Shown here: in pieces, positions 23,342 through 33,776 of the stretch
How the letters are laid out: each line of letters starts with the position of its first letter
Numbering within the stretch: position 1 is the first letter of the stretch
DNA from: Quercus robur
Taxonomy: Eukaryota; Streptophyta; Magnoliopsida; Fagales; Fagaceae
Reading direction: 5' to 3'
Assembly (NCBI RefSeq): GCF_932294415.1
Contig: NC_065536.1
Coordinates: 58,641,854-58,705,853 of the forward strand
DNA: 64,000 nucleotides
The notes under the pieces: model-generated
The model's input: only the letters and a program-made list of their open reading frames with translations
Database searches by the model: none
Told to the model about the DNA's origin: nothing
Made by a program: the position numbers and the translations under genes

Positions 23342-25714
23342 CTAAGGAGGAGGAACGTCGGAGATAGAGTCAACAGCGGGATCTTTCGCCTTGTCAGGCA
23401 CGGGGACGGCATCAGGCACCGCCAAATCCTGCTCAGAAGCTGCTTGGACGCCGTCAGGATTCTCTCGGATCTCCTGAGGGTAGAAAACGTTCTCAGGCAG
23501 TCTTAGCGCCGAATCCGCAGGAACTCCTGCAGCATCAAGGGCCTGAGCCCATGAGATGCTGCAATAGTCCCTGCACACCTCGGGGATCTCCTCGGATAGC
23601 CTGGCCTCCGTTTCTTGGACCCCGAGCTGGCGAGAAGCATTCTTTTCAGCCTCTGTGGCCTCTCGGATCAGCTGAGCCTCCTCTTTGACCCGTCGCAACT
23701 CATCCTCGACTTTTTGCAGAGCAGTCTTGAGATCCAGCACTGCCTGCTTCTCGGTGGCAAGGTTGATCTGGGTCGAGTACAGCTCTTTGCGCTGGTCCTC
23801 CGCTTGGGTCTCAGCACTTTTCAAACCAGCCTCTGCACTTTTGAGCCGTTTCTCCGACTCCTTGAACTTCTCCGTGAGTTCAAGGTGATCGTGCTTGAGG
23901 GACCCCAAGGCTTTCTCCATCTCCGTCCGAGATTGGGTCTCAGCCTCAGCCCGACTGCGATTATCACGACAAAATTCCTCAGCCACAAATACCTGCTGAG
24001 TAATCTGCGAACGAAACAAGATTGATTTAGAATTTAACAGGGTTAAATAAATTAATAAAACAGTAAAAGGATTACTTACCATCGCAAGATCCCTTTTGAG
24101 GGATAGGAAAATCTCGGGCTGAGAGAACCGCCTATAGGCCTCCATATTCCGAGGAAGGAGTAGGGGTTGCTTCAAGGCATCAGCCACGTACCCTACTCGG
24201 CCCCGGTTGTACTCTCGGATCGACGAATTTTAGGGAATGGCAACCCCATCTAGCTCCAACTTAGGGCTCCATTTACGCGGGGTAGCGCGCACCTCAGCAC
24301 GGTTCTCCTCGTCCCGGCTCTCCGAGGAGTTTGCCCTCTTACTCCTCTGTCCTTTAGTAGCCTTTTGCTGCTTAGCAGGTCGAGAAGCCAGTTCACCCTC
24401 CTCAAGAATGTCAGCCTGCATCTTCTTTTTTAGGTCAGGGTTAACCTTGAGGTTAGGGTCAGAAGGGACCTGAGGGGCGATTGGAGGAGGGTCCTGGGTT
24501 TGTGCCTTGGCAGGCGCCTTTGAGGACTGACCCTTTCCTCGGCTGGACATCAATTCTCACAAAGACTTTCCCATATCACCTACTTCTCCGTTCGAGGAGT
24601 CTTCCGAGCAGGTTATTATGATTGGACCGCCAGCCACAGAATTGCGATCCTGCTCTCCTGCAGGATCAGAAAGCTCAACCACGGGGTCTTGCTGAACCTC
24701 CTCCTCAAAATAAAACTCGTCTATCTCTTCCTCAAGGGAAAGACGAGATGATTCAGTTTGCCCCTCAACCGGAACAGCAACGCCAGGCTTGTCTGGCGGA
24801 GGTAGTTGCTCTGCTAGATAGGGATCTCGAACACCGGGTAGTACGACTGGTGGAAGATCACGTTGAGCTAGGAACCCGGTCTTAGACATGTCAATCCTAG
24901 CCAACCTCGGACTGCCAGCCCTTATGGCGTGACCGATAGCTTGGAAAGAGCGGCTTAGAGGTTGATAGCCCAGAACCAGATGAGCCGCACGTAACTGTCC
25001 GTCCTCAGTAACGTAAATTTCCGACCTCAGAAGGTAGTTCAGCGCCGGCACATTCACGAAGTTTAGCCGAGGAGCGACATGAACTTTATCTGCAAACGTC
25101 CAAGAGAAGTGGGATTAGTTCATGAAATTCTCCAATTGTAAAGAAAGCGAGAAAAATAACCCCCCAATACTAAACCCTTTCCCAAAAAGGATTGGCCCTA
25201 AAGACGCCGCACCTGGGATTCCTGCCCGAGTCAGACAATGAATACCATCGAACCACTCCCCCGAAGCAATAAGGAAATCATTCTTCACGGTCTTATTGGA
25301 TATTGGAAGACAAGAGATCAATCTAACAACCTCGGATCGGGATTTAAGATAATACCCTCCGCTCTCGAGGCGGTGACACTCGTACAGATAAACCACATCG
25401 TGCCAAGTAAGGCCTAGATTCATCCGCTCGCCTAAGACATCTACACAGCCTAGTATCTTGAACATATTTGGGGCACACTGATGCGGCGTCAACCTATGGT
25501 TGAACAGGTATTCCCTTGTAATCCTACGCATGGGAATTGTCATCCCTCCCTCTATGAAAGCAATCATGGGGATAACAACTTCTCCCTCGCCTCTATCTGT
25601 CAATACTCCTTCAAGAGGACAGTACTGCAGCCCCACCCCCGGGGGAATGTGGTATTTTGCCCTAAAGGCCTCCATAGCGGCCGAAGTATTTACTAATTTT
25701 TCGAATCTACCCAT
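23342..25714 (-). pseudogene. Antisense gene of the gypsy element (transposase_28-like), two predicted introns
   Basis: Transcribed opposite to gag-pol, between the tandem repeats and the 3' LTR. Exon 1 (25714-25213) starts MGRFEKLVNTS and holds the block VVIPMIAFIEGGM and ILGCVDVLGER that databases call 'putative gypsy-type transposon' (transposase_28-like); function unknown. An intron at 25212-25090 (GT...TTGCAG) joins a split codon in frame to KVHVAPRLNFVNVPALN. Exon 2 runs to 24080. A 75-bp intron (24079-24005, GTAAGT...TTCGCAG) follows. Exon 3 (24004-23342) is a long Glu/Lys/Ala coiled coil. The total is 2,175 nt, a whole number of codons (~724 aa). In-frame stops at 24559-24557 (TGA, probably from CGA) and 24232-24230 (TAA) break it. 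The start at 25714 is chosen by the conserved-looking MGRF; an upstream in-frame Met exists at 25768. Confidence 0.82.
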
Positions 25715-26234
25715 CTGAGCTGTACTGGAGGAATGAAAATAAAGACCGAGGAGAAAAACAAAATCCAAGGAAGAAATCGAAGCGACAAAGCGAACAGAAC
25801 TTACAGATATCTTCTCAAATGACCGATGAGGTGATCGGAAAGCTCTTCTATGGAGGGTGCTTCGCAGAAACGACTATGAAGATCTGAAGGAAGGAGGTGC
25901 TCAAGGATTTCTGGGCGCTGGAGTTCTCTAGAGGTCTCTATTCTGATGTGCGGATAAAAAAAGAAAAAGGGAGCCTATCTGACGTCTTATATAGTCGGGA
26001 GGAAAGAGAAAAGATCGATCTTGTCTAAAAAGTCGAGAAATAATGATGGCCGTTCGATCCACGCCTCACCGTTGGATGAAGGGGACAAAAAGCCTCCGGA
26101 AGTAAATGGCCGTGCCTCGTAAATTGTAGCGCGTCCAAAGTAATTGTCCGCTCGCGCGCCCCAAGCCCTCCTTACTTCCATCCTCTCACTGACATCAAAA
26201 CCCCACTTTTCTCCTCGGAAGGAGATAAAAACCG

Positions 26235-26251
26235 GAGTTTTGAGGGGCTAT
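26235..26251 (+). other. Polypurine tract of the gypsy element
   Basis: GGAGTTTTGAGGGGCTAT-type sequence immediately precedes the 3' LTR TGTGGGG. The purine-rich GAGGGG core is the likely plus-strand primer. Confidence 0.6.
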
Positions 26252-26928
26252 TGTGGGGCCCGGCCCAAATTAATGGGCTAGTTAAATACGGGCCCGTCTG
26301 AGAAGCATCGTGTCCGAGGAGAAGTCATAGCCAAAACATTATTCAAGCCCAACTGCGGTAAAAGAAACCTGTCCGAGGAGTAACACCTCCTCGGACATTA
26401 CGAAGTCTAGACCAAAAGCTCACCCCAACCACTGCAGTTCATCCTCCAAGCATATAAAAAAGAATAAAACCCAAAATATCTCATGGAAAGCTGCCACCAC
26501 CACATTAAATGTGTCACAACCACCCTCTTGGCCGCATTAATGAGGAAAAGACCCCTGAACAGTACTACCTTGGCCACTGCAACTCACAAGGGAGTGATAA
26601 GGGTGTCTGATAGGACAGGTGCTCAAGTGGGAGCTTAGATGATCAACAAGTGTAAGGTTTAGATAAGAATGAAAGAGTTATATAATGTAGTAGAGTCCCT
26701 CAAAGAAGGGGACGAAAAAATGTATTATCTGTACCCAGAAAATATAATCTTTTGTGAGACATCCATTCTTGTGTTTTTGTTTCTGCAATGACATTGTCCA
26801 TGCATCAGACCGACTAAGTTCACTGAGGCTAAGTTCTTTGACCCATCTTCTACAAAGATTTATTGTGTGTTGCACCTTGGGCCAAGGCCTAATCAGTAGG
26901 ATTTGGACCAGGAAAATCGTGCAACTAC

Positions 26929-26929
<1 letters not shown>
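26252..26929 (+). repeat. 3' LTR of the gypsy element
   Basis: 678 bp, the same termini as the 5' LTR, about 24 substitutions by eye and no indels. Of these, about 22 are transitions. Confidence 0.95.
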
Positions 26930-26976
<47 letters not shown>

Positions 26977-27207
26977 GTGTGTGTGTATATATTATAATAA
27001 ATATAAAAGTTTACCATAAAACATTTCCTCAATTCAGAACTAATTATTCATGGTTTTAGATTTTAGTATCAATTAAAAGAAAAAAAAAAACACAATATAA
27101 AAAATAGAAAGCTTAAAAGTTACCATTGCATACTAAGAAAACAAGTAATACTAATAAGTTAATGCACATAAGTTATCATTCTGCCTTAACAAAAATTCAA
27201 AAATTAC

Positions 27208-27254
<47 letters not shown>

Positions 27255-27255
27255 T
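26930..27255. repeat. Microsatellites and poly-A inside the hAT-like element
   Basis: CATA repeats (including the gypsy TSD) pass into (AT)n, (GTAT)n and (GT)n up to about 26990. An A run of more than 30 lies at 27217-27252. The left half of the same CATA tract is at 16133-16153. Confidence 0.9.
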
Positions 27256-27724
27256 TTTTTCTGTACTGGCCGATATTGCTCGAAATTGGCCGGTATGCCC
27301 GGTATTTTTTCCAGTACGAAATAGGGGGGTTATATGTACTGGTTTGCTTGTCGGTACGGTATATTCTGGCGGTATCGGCCGGTACGATACGGAATTGACT
27401 CCCTTGTTATTGGCACATAGAGCAACTTGCAGCTCTTCATGCATCCAAAGTACTACTCTCTCCCACTCCTTTCTCCACTACGATTCCTACTTCACTTCTA
27501 AACTTGCCAAGTCTGAGTCTTACAGAAAATACCCTCTTTTCACTAACAATGGCATTTTCTGCAGGTTTTTGACCAGAAAGAAACCCACTTGACCCATTGC
27601 TTGAAAACCCATCTTCTTCTCTTGGGTCCTTAAAAAAAACTGGGTTTTCAACGTAAAGTCCAGCCCAAGTGTGTAAAGGTTTCCTCTATAAAGGGGGCAA
27701 GTTGAATTAGATAGTAACCATGTG

Positions 27725-28696
27725 CAGGGCCAACCCAACAACTTGGGGTGTTAGGCAAAAATTTTAAAAGGTATTTTATTTATTTATTTAAGTATTAATT
27801 AAATAATATTTATTGATTTTTTTAATTTTTATTTAAAATATATTTTTTCATTATTTTTTATATTCAAAATTATTAGTTAAGTTTTTGTTTAAAATCTGAT
27901 CCATATAATCTTTATTGTGACATAGTAAACCTTAAATAAAATTTTATTAATTTAAGTTTTGATTTTTTTTTTTTTTTTGCAAATGCAAATGTACTGATAT
28001 TTTATAAGCAATATATGCATTTGGAATAGAATCTAGCCTTTTTAAATAATTAAGTACATTGGCTTCCAAAAAAAAAAAAAGTTCATTAATTAGAGTATTT
28101 TCATTTATTTGCATAACTAAGTACAATAAATTACTTTCTCAAAAAAAAAGTACAACAAATTAGTATCACTATAATACAAATGGGTTGATATGATATACAT
28201 CAAATTATTAATTAGTGCGATAACTTATAATAATTAATAAAGGACAAGTCTAAATTATGCATGTACAGTGTAGTGGGTGTGTGCCTATGCTACGAGTATA
28301 CAATGAGATTGAATGTGGGTTGTGGGTTAGTTTGTGTTGGCTAGCCAGCTAGCTATAAGATGTGGTGTGGCCATGGCAGTGCCTATGTTAGTGTGCTTTC
28401 CTGTCCTTGCTATCAACTGTATGTGCAGTAGCAGTGTGCAGATTAAAAAATAAATTTTGAAATAGTGATATAAGGGGGCCTTTTTAATCTTCTGTATTTT
28501 AGGATACAATAGGACATTTTTAATGCATTCTATTGATCAATAAAATGATTGAAAAAAAAAAATTGTAATTAAAATATATAGATAAATATATTATATATAA
28601 TTTTTTTTCCTTTTTTTATAAGGGGGCTTTTTTTATTTATTTATTTGGGGGTCTTAGCTAATTGCACCAATTGCATCTATAGTTGAGCCGGCCCTG
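27725..28696. mobile_element. hAT-like non-autonomous element
   Basis: The termini are CAGGGCCAACCCAAC and (minus strand) CAGGGCCGGCTCAAC, flanked by a perfect 8-bp duplication ACCATGTG (27717-27724, 28697-28704). The 972-bp interior is very AT-rich and contains a repeated AAGGGGGC motif near 28473 and 28621. No transposase ORF. A CAGGG terminus and an 8-bp target site are hAT hallmarks. Confidence 0.9.
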
Positions 28697-28704
28697 ACCA
28701 TGTG

Positions 28705-29130
28705 TTTATTGAGTGTTTTATACAAAGAACTATAGGAAAACTTTTGACAACCAGTTGTTTTAAAATAGAGTCCAAACTAACTTGTCTAAAATTTCACACA
28801 CAAAACAAAAAGAAAAAAGAGGTAATACAGGTTAATTCCGAACTTCAATCACTCTTCCTTTTTCTTTGCAACTCCCCAATAATAAGAACCGTCAAAGCCT
28901 CTGCCTATCTCACTATGGGGCTCTTCAGTTTCTTCTTTTTGGTCCCCCATCTTGTTCATATCTTTTGTCATCTACACAACAAATGAAAGATATTTTTCAA
29001 GGAGAGGTGCATCCTCATGGTACCTCGTAGCTACAAATACAAAAACAAAAGGGAAATTTAAAAACAATAATTTGTTGATAGTGAAAAACTTATTTATTAT
29101 TAAAAAAAAATTAAAAGTTACTTTAAGACA
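28705..29130. other. No gene recognised
   Basis: AT-rich sequence with short unsupported ORFs. It continues the flank into which the preceding hAT-like element inserted. Confidence 0.4.
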
Positions 29131-29134
29131 TTAA

Positions 29135-29379
29135 GGTTGCATTTGGTATTGGCTGAAACAACCTTTTTTTTACCATTTTATCTTCTTTTTTTTTGCTACT
29201 ATTCAGCTTATTTTTGTTACTATTTATAGGTCTTATTGCACTTTTTGGTATTATTTATGAGTTCCATTGTACAGTTCATGGGTTCTATTGTATAATTCAA
29301 CTACCTTTTCGCTTTACCTACAATACTTTCAACAACAAAAATTTTGTTTCAACTAAATAAATTGTTTCTAAATGGACCC
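29135..29379. mobile_element. MITE, TAA target
   Basis: The ends GGTTGCATTTGGTAT and (minus strand) GGGTCCATTTAGAAA form a ~15-bp imperfect TIR flanked by TAA (29132-29134, 29380-29382). Internal ACTATT...TTTTTGTTACTATTTATAGG sub-repeats recur. It is similar in style to the element at 12974, but the interior differs. Confidence 0.65.
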
Positions 29380-29382
29380 TAA

Positions 29383-29838
29383 ATCTTCTTTGCTTCAGTA
29401 GGTCTTGAAACAAATACTTCCCATACTGCATCAAAAACAAAAACAGTTTCACACAGTAAACAAATTAATTGAAAAAAGAAGAAGAAGAGAAAATACACAA
29501 AATAACAACAAATAGAAATAGAAATAGAGGAAAACAACAAATAACCTACCTCATCAAATTCATAACCTAGGAAGCACGGTGCGAATTTGGGTTCAGGTTC
29601 AATATGGTGATACGACATTTTTTAAAAAGTAGAACATGGGTGTGGTAGGATACGTTTACTAATTAATTATTAAATATATTTTTATTTATATTTTCTATAT
29701 GTTGCTAAACTTTTTTTTTTTTTTTTTTCATATAATGGTAAACATGATAACTAAATAAGCAATCAACATATTTTTTTAGTTATCAAAAAAAGAAAGAAAA
29801 TCAACATATCTTTTTCAATCAAGAAATCAACTAAAATT
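29383..29838. other. No gene recognised
   Basis: AT-rich spacer with poly-T and poly-A runs. A minus-strand ORF (29379-29618) is low-complexity Phe/Ile-rich and not supported. Confidence 0.4.
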
Positions 29839-29843
29839 ATTAT

Positions 29844-30444
29844 TGTAGGGTAGAGGCCTGAATCACATACTGGGCCTTGGACCCTGTCCAAGGAGGTGAG
29901 TAATCCAAGGACTAACAATCAACACAAATCGTTTTGAGTCAGACTTCACGAGCAGAGTATGGAACAGGAAGGTTGTCCGAGGAGGAGTGTCTCCTCGAAC
30001 CGACTCGGAATGGGTCAAACACTGGACCTAATGATCAAAGCTACCTACCAGGATGCATCAGTGACAACGACGTACCCTCAAAACGTGCAAAAGAGAAGAA
30101 GACCCCAAAAGAAAAATATAATATATCTGAAGGAAAGCTACTACCACCGCATTAAATGTACCGCAGCTACTTTTCTTGCCGCATTTATGTGGAAAAAACC
30201 CCTAAACAATAAAGCCTTGGCAACCGTAACTCACAGAAAGCCAAGGACGGTGCCAGATAGGATAGGTACTCAAGTAAGGATTTAGATGGCCAACAAGTGT
30301 AAGATCAAGATGGTCTGAGGAGGATTATATAACGTGAAAACCCTCCATGAAGTAAGGCGGAGAAAAAAGACTGTAATGAAATCTGTAAAAGAACTTTAAG
30401 AGAAAAATACTTAAGAATCAGCGTCCTCGAACCGTTCCGAAAGC
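29844..30444 (+). mobile_element. Solo LTR related to the Tat-like gypsy LTR
   Basis: It shares, in order and orientation, the landmarks of the 16.15-kb LTR: GTCCGAGGAG, a block like GAAAGCTGCCACCACC, a Leu-type CTTGCCGCATTTATG, GGATAGGTACTCAAGTAAGG, CAACAAGTGTAAG, and a TATAAC before AACCCTCC. It begins TGTAGGGTAG. A possible 5-bp flank ATTAT occurs at 29839-29843 and 30445-30449, but the right end would then not finish in CA. The exact 3' border is therefore uncertain. No internal coding region is attached, so it is a solo or truncated LTR of a sister family. Confidence 0.65.
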
Positions 30445-30449
30445 ATTAT

Positions 30450-31289
30450 TCCTTAACAAACTTCTGTCATCTTTCCAAAATTTTCCATTTATTTACTTAA
30501 CTGTGGAGTTCACTTTTAGCTTTAATCCGATTGTTCTATTTCACAATTTTCACTATCTATTAATTGGCATGATTGTACTGCAACTCTATAGAACTCTAGT
30601 ATGCCATCACATATCTAACCATTATATAGTCTACTACTATTCTTTAGAAACTACATATTATAATCTTAATTAATCAATCCAATAGCCTATTATTCCCTGA
30701 ATGCCGCAAAACATAAATGATAAAGTTGGACTAAGTATTTGAACAATGATATGTTCGTGGATGATAGATTGGTGGTGAACTTAGTTAGATAGTATAATTA
30801 TATAATAACCATAAAGCACCTTTTTCCCATTAGCATGGTGACAAAATTAGATTGCTTAAGTCCCTCCTACCAACCTATGATCTATGGGCACAAAGACTAA
30901 ATATACATAACCATTCTCTTTCCTAGATGTGGGAGATATCACTAACCCATAAACCATATATATGCTTGATAGATATCACGTAAATAAAAAAACCCAAGTA
31001 GTGAGGAGGGCTGACCTGATTCTCCCAAGCACAGCCACAGAAAAGAAAATCAAGAAAATTGTGTGGTGCCGTTAAAAGAGGGGAAATCTCTTATTTATAT
31101 ATAAACGGCTAGGGTTTTTTAACTTATCAAGGCCCATATATTTACTTATGCCATCTTTCTGGGGCTTCTTATTCCATAATAATTATCTTATTTAAATATC
31201 TTAGACCCAAATCAATTAAATCCATTTAATTGTGGGCTTCCTCTTTAATTTATGTATATGAAATAAATTAATAACAAAATTATGGGGTG
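30450..31289. other. No gene recognised
   Basis: AT-rich intergenic sequence. No ORF, RNA gene or clear repeat boundary that I can support. Confidence 0.4.
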
Positions 31290-31880
31290 CTACATGGGCA
31301 GTCAATGTCGACAGCTCGATGTCCAGAGCCATTGTTAAAATCATCAGTGCCGGGATTTGTGGCCAGAGTTGTCATTTTAGCGATCGTTGTTGAGGGTCCA
31401 ATGGCCAAAGCTACCATTTTGACCACCAAAGTCACTACTTCGATTATCGGTGCCAAGTTTCGATGGTAGAAACTGCCATTCCAACCACCAAAGTCATTGC
31501 TCCGACAACCGGTGCTAGGTTTTGATGACTAGAGCCATCGCTTCAATGACCAATGCCGAGGGTTCAATCATTAGAGCTGCTATTCCGACGATCGGTATTG
31601 GCAGTTGATCACTGGAGACACGGTTCTGGTGACCGATGTTGGAGGTCTGATAACCAAAGCCTTTGTTTCAGTCATCGGTCTTGGAGGTCCGGTCATCAGA
31701 AACACTGTCCAGTGACTGGTGTTGGAGGTTCGATAACTGAAGTCGTTGTTCTGGCTATTGGTGTTGGCAGTTTGGTCACCAAAGACATCGCTCTGACAGC
31801 AATCGCCAAAGCCACCATTTAGGTAGTTTGGTCACCAAACCTTTGGCACCAACGACTCTAGTGGTTGAGCCACCTATTTT
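31290..31880. repeat. Degenerate minisatellite, 42-bp period
   Basis: GTTGGAGGT-type anchors at about 31555, 31597, 31639, 31681, 31722 and 31764 are about 42 bp apart. Farther left the spacing is 42 or 63 bp, implying a 21-bp sub-unit. Units contain 'TCATCGGT/TGTTGGAGGTCCGATAACC'-like text. It is GC-richer than its surroundings. Open frames in it are a by-product of a period divisible by three. Confidence 0.75.
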
Positions 31881-32330
31881 GATGGTTTGCTTTAAAAAAC
31901 ATACTTGTCTGACCAAATACCTAGAAATATTTTATTGAAAATGTTTTACTTGTAACATTTTCTACAAGTAAAATTTTAAGTTTGAAAATATTTTACTTGG
32001 AAAAAAACGAAGCATAAAATTCAAATATGTGTTTGTATAGTTTAAAAATAATTAAAGATTTGGATTTGACAAATCATGGAGGATTTTAAACCTTGAAATC
32101 CTTAGATTTGAAATAACTTCTAAATTAATAGAATTTTAGATGATAAAATATATCCAAATAAGGAATTTTTAAATTTATAAATTCAAAATTAAGACATTTT
32201 AAATTCTTACTTTAAAATCCAAATTCAAATTCGAATTTAAGTATTCAAACATTGACTTAGACTAACTCTTGTAAATTTTGTTCCAATCCCTATTGGGTTT
32301 AGGTTTAGCACTGAATGATCTTCTCTCACG

Positions 32331-32340
32331 TATATAAATA
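32331..32340 (+). promoter_or_regulatory. Candidate TATA box of the F-box gene
   Basis: TATATAAATA lies 61-70 bp before the ATG at 32402, a sensible distance for a short plant leader that is CT-rich from about 32365. Confidence 0.6.
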
Positions 32341-32401
32341 AACAACAAAAGCCCAGCCAAGCCTAGCCTAGCCTCTACTCTCCTCTCCCACTCATATTGC
32401 C

Positions 32402-33643
32402 ATGGATTTGAAGCTATGCTTTCAAAAAAGCACGTGGACACGCAGACAGAGTTCCAGTCTGACACGCCAAGGCAGAAGAACAATGACTTTGGATGATCTT
32501 CACGAAGATATATTGGTGGAAATTCTGATTCGGCTGCCTTCAAAGTCTGTGTTTCAATGCAAATCCGTCTCAAAACGTTGGTATTCCATAATCTCTACTT
32601 CTTATTTCACTAACCGCTTTTATATGCTGAATCCGTCCTTCACCTTGCTCATCCAGAGATCATTCTACTCTATCCATGTAGTACCCACGGATCCCAAACT
32701 CAAACCCTTAATATCATTCAAATTCAAAGAAATAGTAAACAAACCATTCATGGTTCAAGCTTCATGTAATGACTTGCTCTTATGCACCTATTCCAATTGG
32801 CCCGTGATTGATCAATTTCATATGATCTACTACTACGTGGTAAATCCAATTGCTCATACATGTGTTGGGCTCCCCCCTGTAACTCTACTTGGTACGGGCT
32901 ATCGGATCGGGTTCATCTACCGTTATGGCAATCATGACCAGCTCATTTATAGGGTGGTGCTTATTCCTCCCTTTAGTGACAAGTTGAAGGAAACTAAGGT
33001 AGAGATCTTCGCATCTGAAACTGGTAAATGGAGCAATTCAGTGTTACCGTGTCCAGGTAACTTTGATCGCCGCGGTGTTCCCTATAAGAATTTGCTTTTT
33101 TGGTGGGATAGTGAAGGTGGCCGCCTTATTTGGTTCGATCCATACAATAGTGACTGCTGTGGTTTCTTTGAACACCCTGAAAAGTTAGATCCATTTCAGG
33201 GTCATGTTATAAAGGATCCACTTGGAGTGTGTCATGGTTGCCTGAGGCTATGTCAGTTTTTAAAGAATCCGCAAGAGGGTTTACGCCTTTGGGAGATCAA
33301 AGACTATGATGATAAAGGAGGAAAATGGTACTTGGAGCATGAGATGTATTTTAATGAGATGGTTTCGCTTAAATGTCCTCAACTTCTACAACACATAAAC
33401 AGGAGTTCTCATCCAATGTTAGCTTATCATCCAAAGGACAAAGATATCATCTATTTGATTCTTATTTTTTGGGCGTTTCCTGGTTCAGAACAACGCATGG
33501 TTATATCATGCAACATGAGAACAAAAACATTGGAAGTTATCCATGATACTCAATCCATCTTTTACTTTCCTCACCATCTTAGGACACGCCATTTATTCGA
33601 AGTTTTCACCTTTGTGCACCCTCCCGTACTTTCTCTTTTATAG
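32402..33643 (+). CDS. F-box protein, intact
   Basis: A single-exon 413-residue protein. Residues ~29-70 form an F-box (LDDLHEDILVEILIRLPSKS and CKSVSKRWYSII), the segment that binds SKP1 in SCF ubiquitin ligases. The rest is a beta-propeller-like/FBA-like region with VVNPIAHTCVGLPP, KVEIFASETGKW, GGRLIWFDPY and RLWEIKDYDDKGGKW, which would bind the degradation target. Length is normal for plant F-box proteins (350-450). The first Met (32402) is used because it follows the TATA box and CT-rich leader. A Met at residue 28, just before the F-box, is an alternative start. No frameshift or stop is seen. The substrate cannot be inferred. Confidence 0.88.
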   Translation: MDLKLCFQKSTWTRRQSSSLTRQGRRTMTLDDLHEDILVEILIRLPSKSVFQCKSVSKRWYSIISTSYFTNRFYMLNPSFTLLIQRSFYSIHVVPTDPKLKPLISFKFKEIVNKPFMVQASCNDLLLCTYSNWPVIDQFHMIYYYVVNPIAHTCVGLPPVTLLGTGYRIGFIYRYGNHDQLIYRVVLIPPFSDKLKETKVEIFASETGKWSNSVLPCPGNFDRRGVPYKNLLFWWDSEGGRLIWFDPYNSDCCGFFEHPEKLDPFQGHVIKDPLGVCHGCLRLCQFLKNPQEGLRLWEIKDYDDKGGKWYLEHEMYFNEMVSLKCPQLLQHINRSSHPMLAYHPKDKDIIYLILIFWAFPGSEQRMVISCNMRTKTLEVIHDTQSIFYFPHHLRTRHLFEVFTFVHPPVLSLL

Positions 33644-33724
33644 AACGCCTCTCATATGGAATATAGTTTAATTATCGTTTTGTTGGCTTCCATTTGTGTA
33701 TTACGATTTGCCTACATTTATAGT

Positions 33725-33738
33725 TTATTATTATTATT

Positions 33739-33774
<36 letters not shown>

Positions 33775-33776
33775 AT
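33725..33776. repeat. (TTA)n(TTG)n microsatellite
   Basis: A compound triplet tract about 85 bp after the F-box stop codon, probably within or near its 3' UTR. Confidence 0.9.

Larger units (their letters stand above)
16154..26929 (+). mobile_element. Ty3/gypsy element, Tat/Retand-like, 10.8 kb
   Basis: Two 678-bp LTRs (16154-16831, 26252-26929) bound the element, with a perfect 5-bp duplication CATAC (16149-16153, 26930-26934) in a CATA microsatellite. Order on the plus strand: LTR, primer site, gag, protease, RT, RNase H, a second archaeal-type RNase H, integrase, 81-bp tandem repeats, antisense gene, polypurine tract, LTR. RT before integrase defines gypsy. Dual RNase H, no chromodomain, a tandem-repeat 3' region and an antisense ORF are known marks of the Tat lineage. 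The LTRs differ at about 24 positions by my count (~3.5%), nearly all transitions, so the insertion is not recent. It is coding-dead. Confidence 0.95.
16008..27406. mobile_element. hAT-like non-autonomous element, host of the gypsy insertion
   Basis: The ends are CAAGGGAGTTAATACC (16008) and, on the minus strand, CAAGGGAGTCAATTCC (27406). The inward sequence is also largely inverted, with repeated 'CGGTA/TACCG' motifs. It is flanked by 8-bp duplications CTATTGGC (16000-16007) and TTATTGGC (27407-27414), one mismatch. A CA start plus an 8-bp duplication fits hAT. Without the gypsy element and its TSD it is about 620 bp, with an internal (CATA)n tract into which the gypsy element inserted. No transposase is visible, so it is a MITE-type passenger. 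Confidence 0.82.
15943..27564 (+). pseudogene. Host first-exon-like ORF split by nested transposons
   Basis: A plus-strand frame starts at ATG 15943 (MEVPFCQPLP...) and is broken after 16007 by the hAT-like element. Removing 16008-27406 and one copy of the 8-bp target duplication joins 16007 to 27415 in the same frame. The frame then stays open to a donor-like TGCAG|GTTTTT at 27564/27565 and, unspliced, to TGA at 27590-27592. The combined product would be about 75-80 residues, rich in Ser, Leu, Phe and Thr and low in acidic residues, like a plastid transit peptide. I do not recognise the gene, and later exons are not evident. This could also be a chance open frame. Confidence 0.4.

Noticed and set aside
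22300..26251. Independent host gene captured by the gypsy element
   Set aside because: The antisense frame resembles the antisense ORF known from Tat-lineage elements, so it is more likely part of the element than a captured host gene.
31287..31822. Two Arg/Ser/Val-rich plus-strand ORFs
   Set aside because: They are contained in the 42-bp minisatellite and interrupted by stops. I kept only the repeat, with the coding idea as a low-interest finding.
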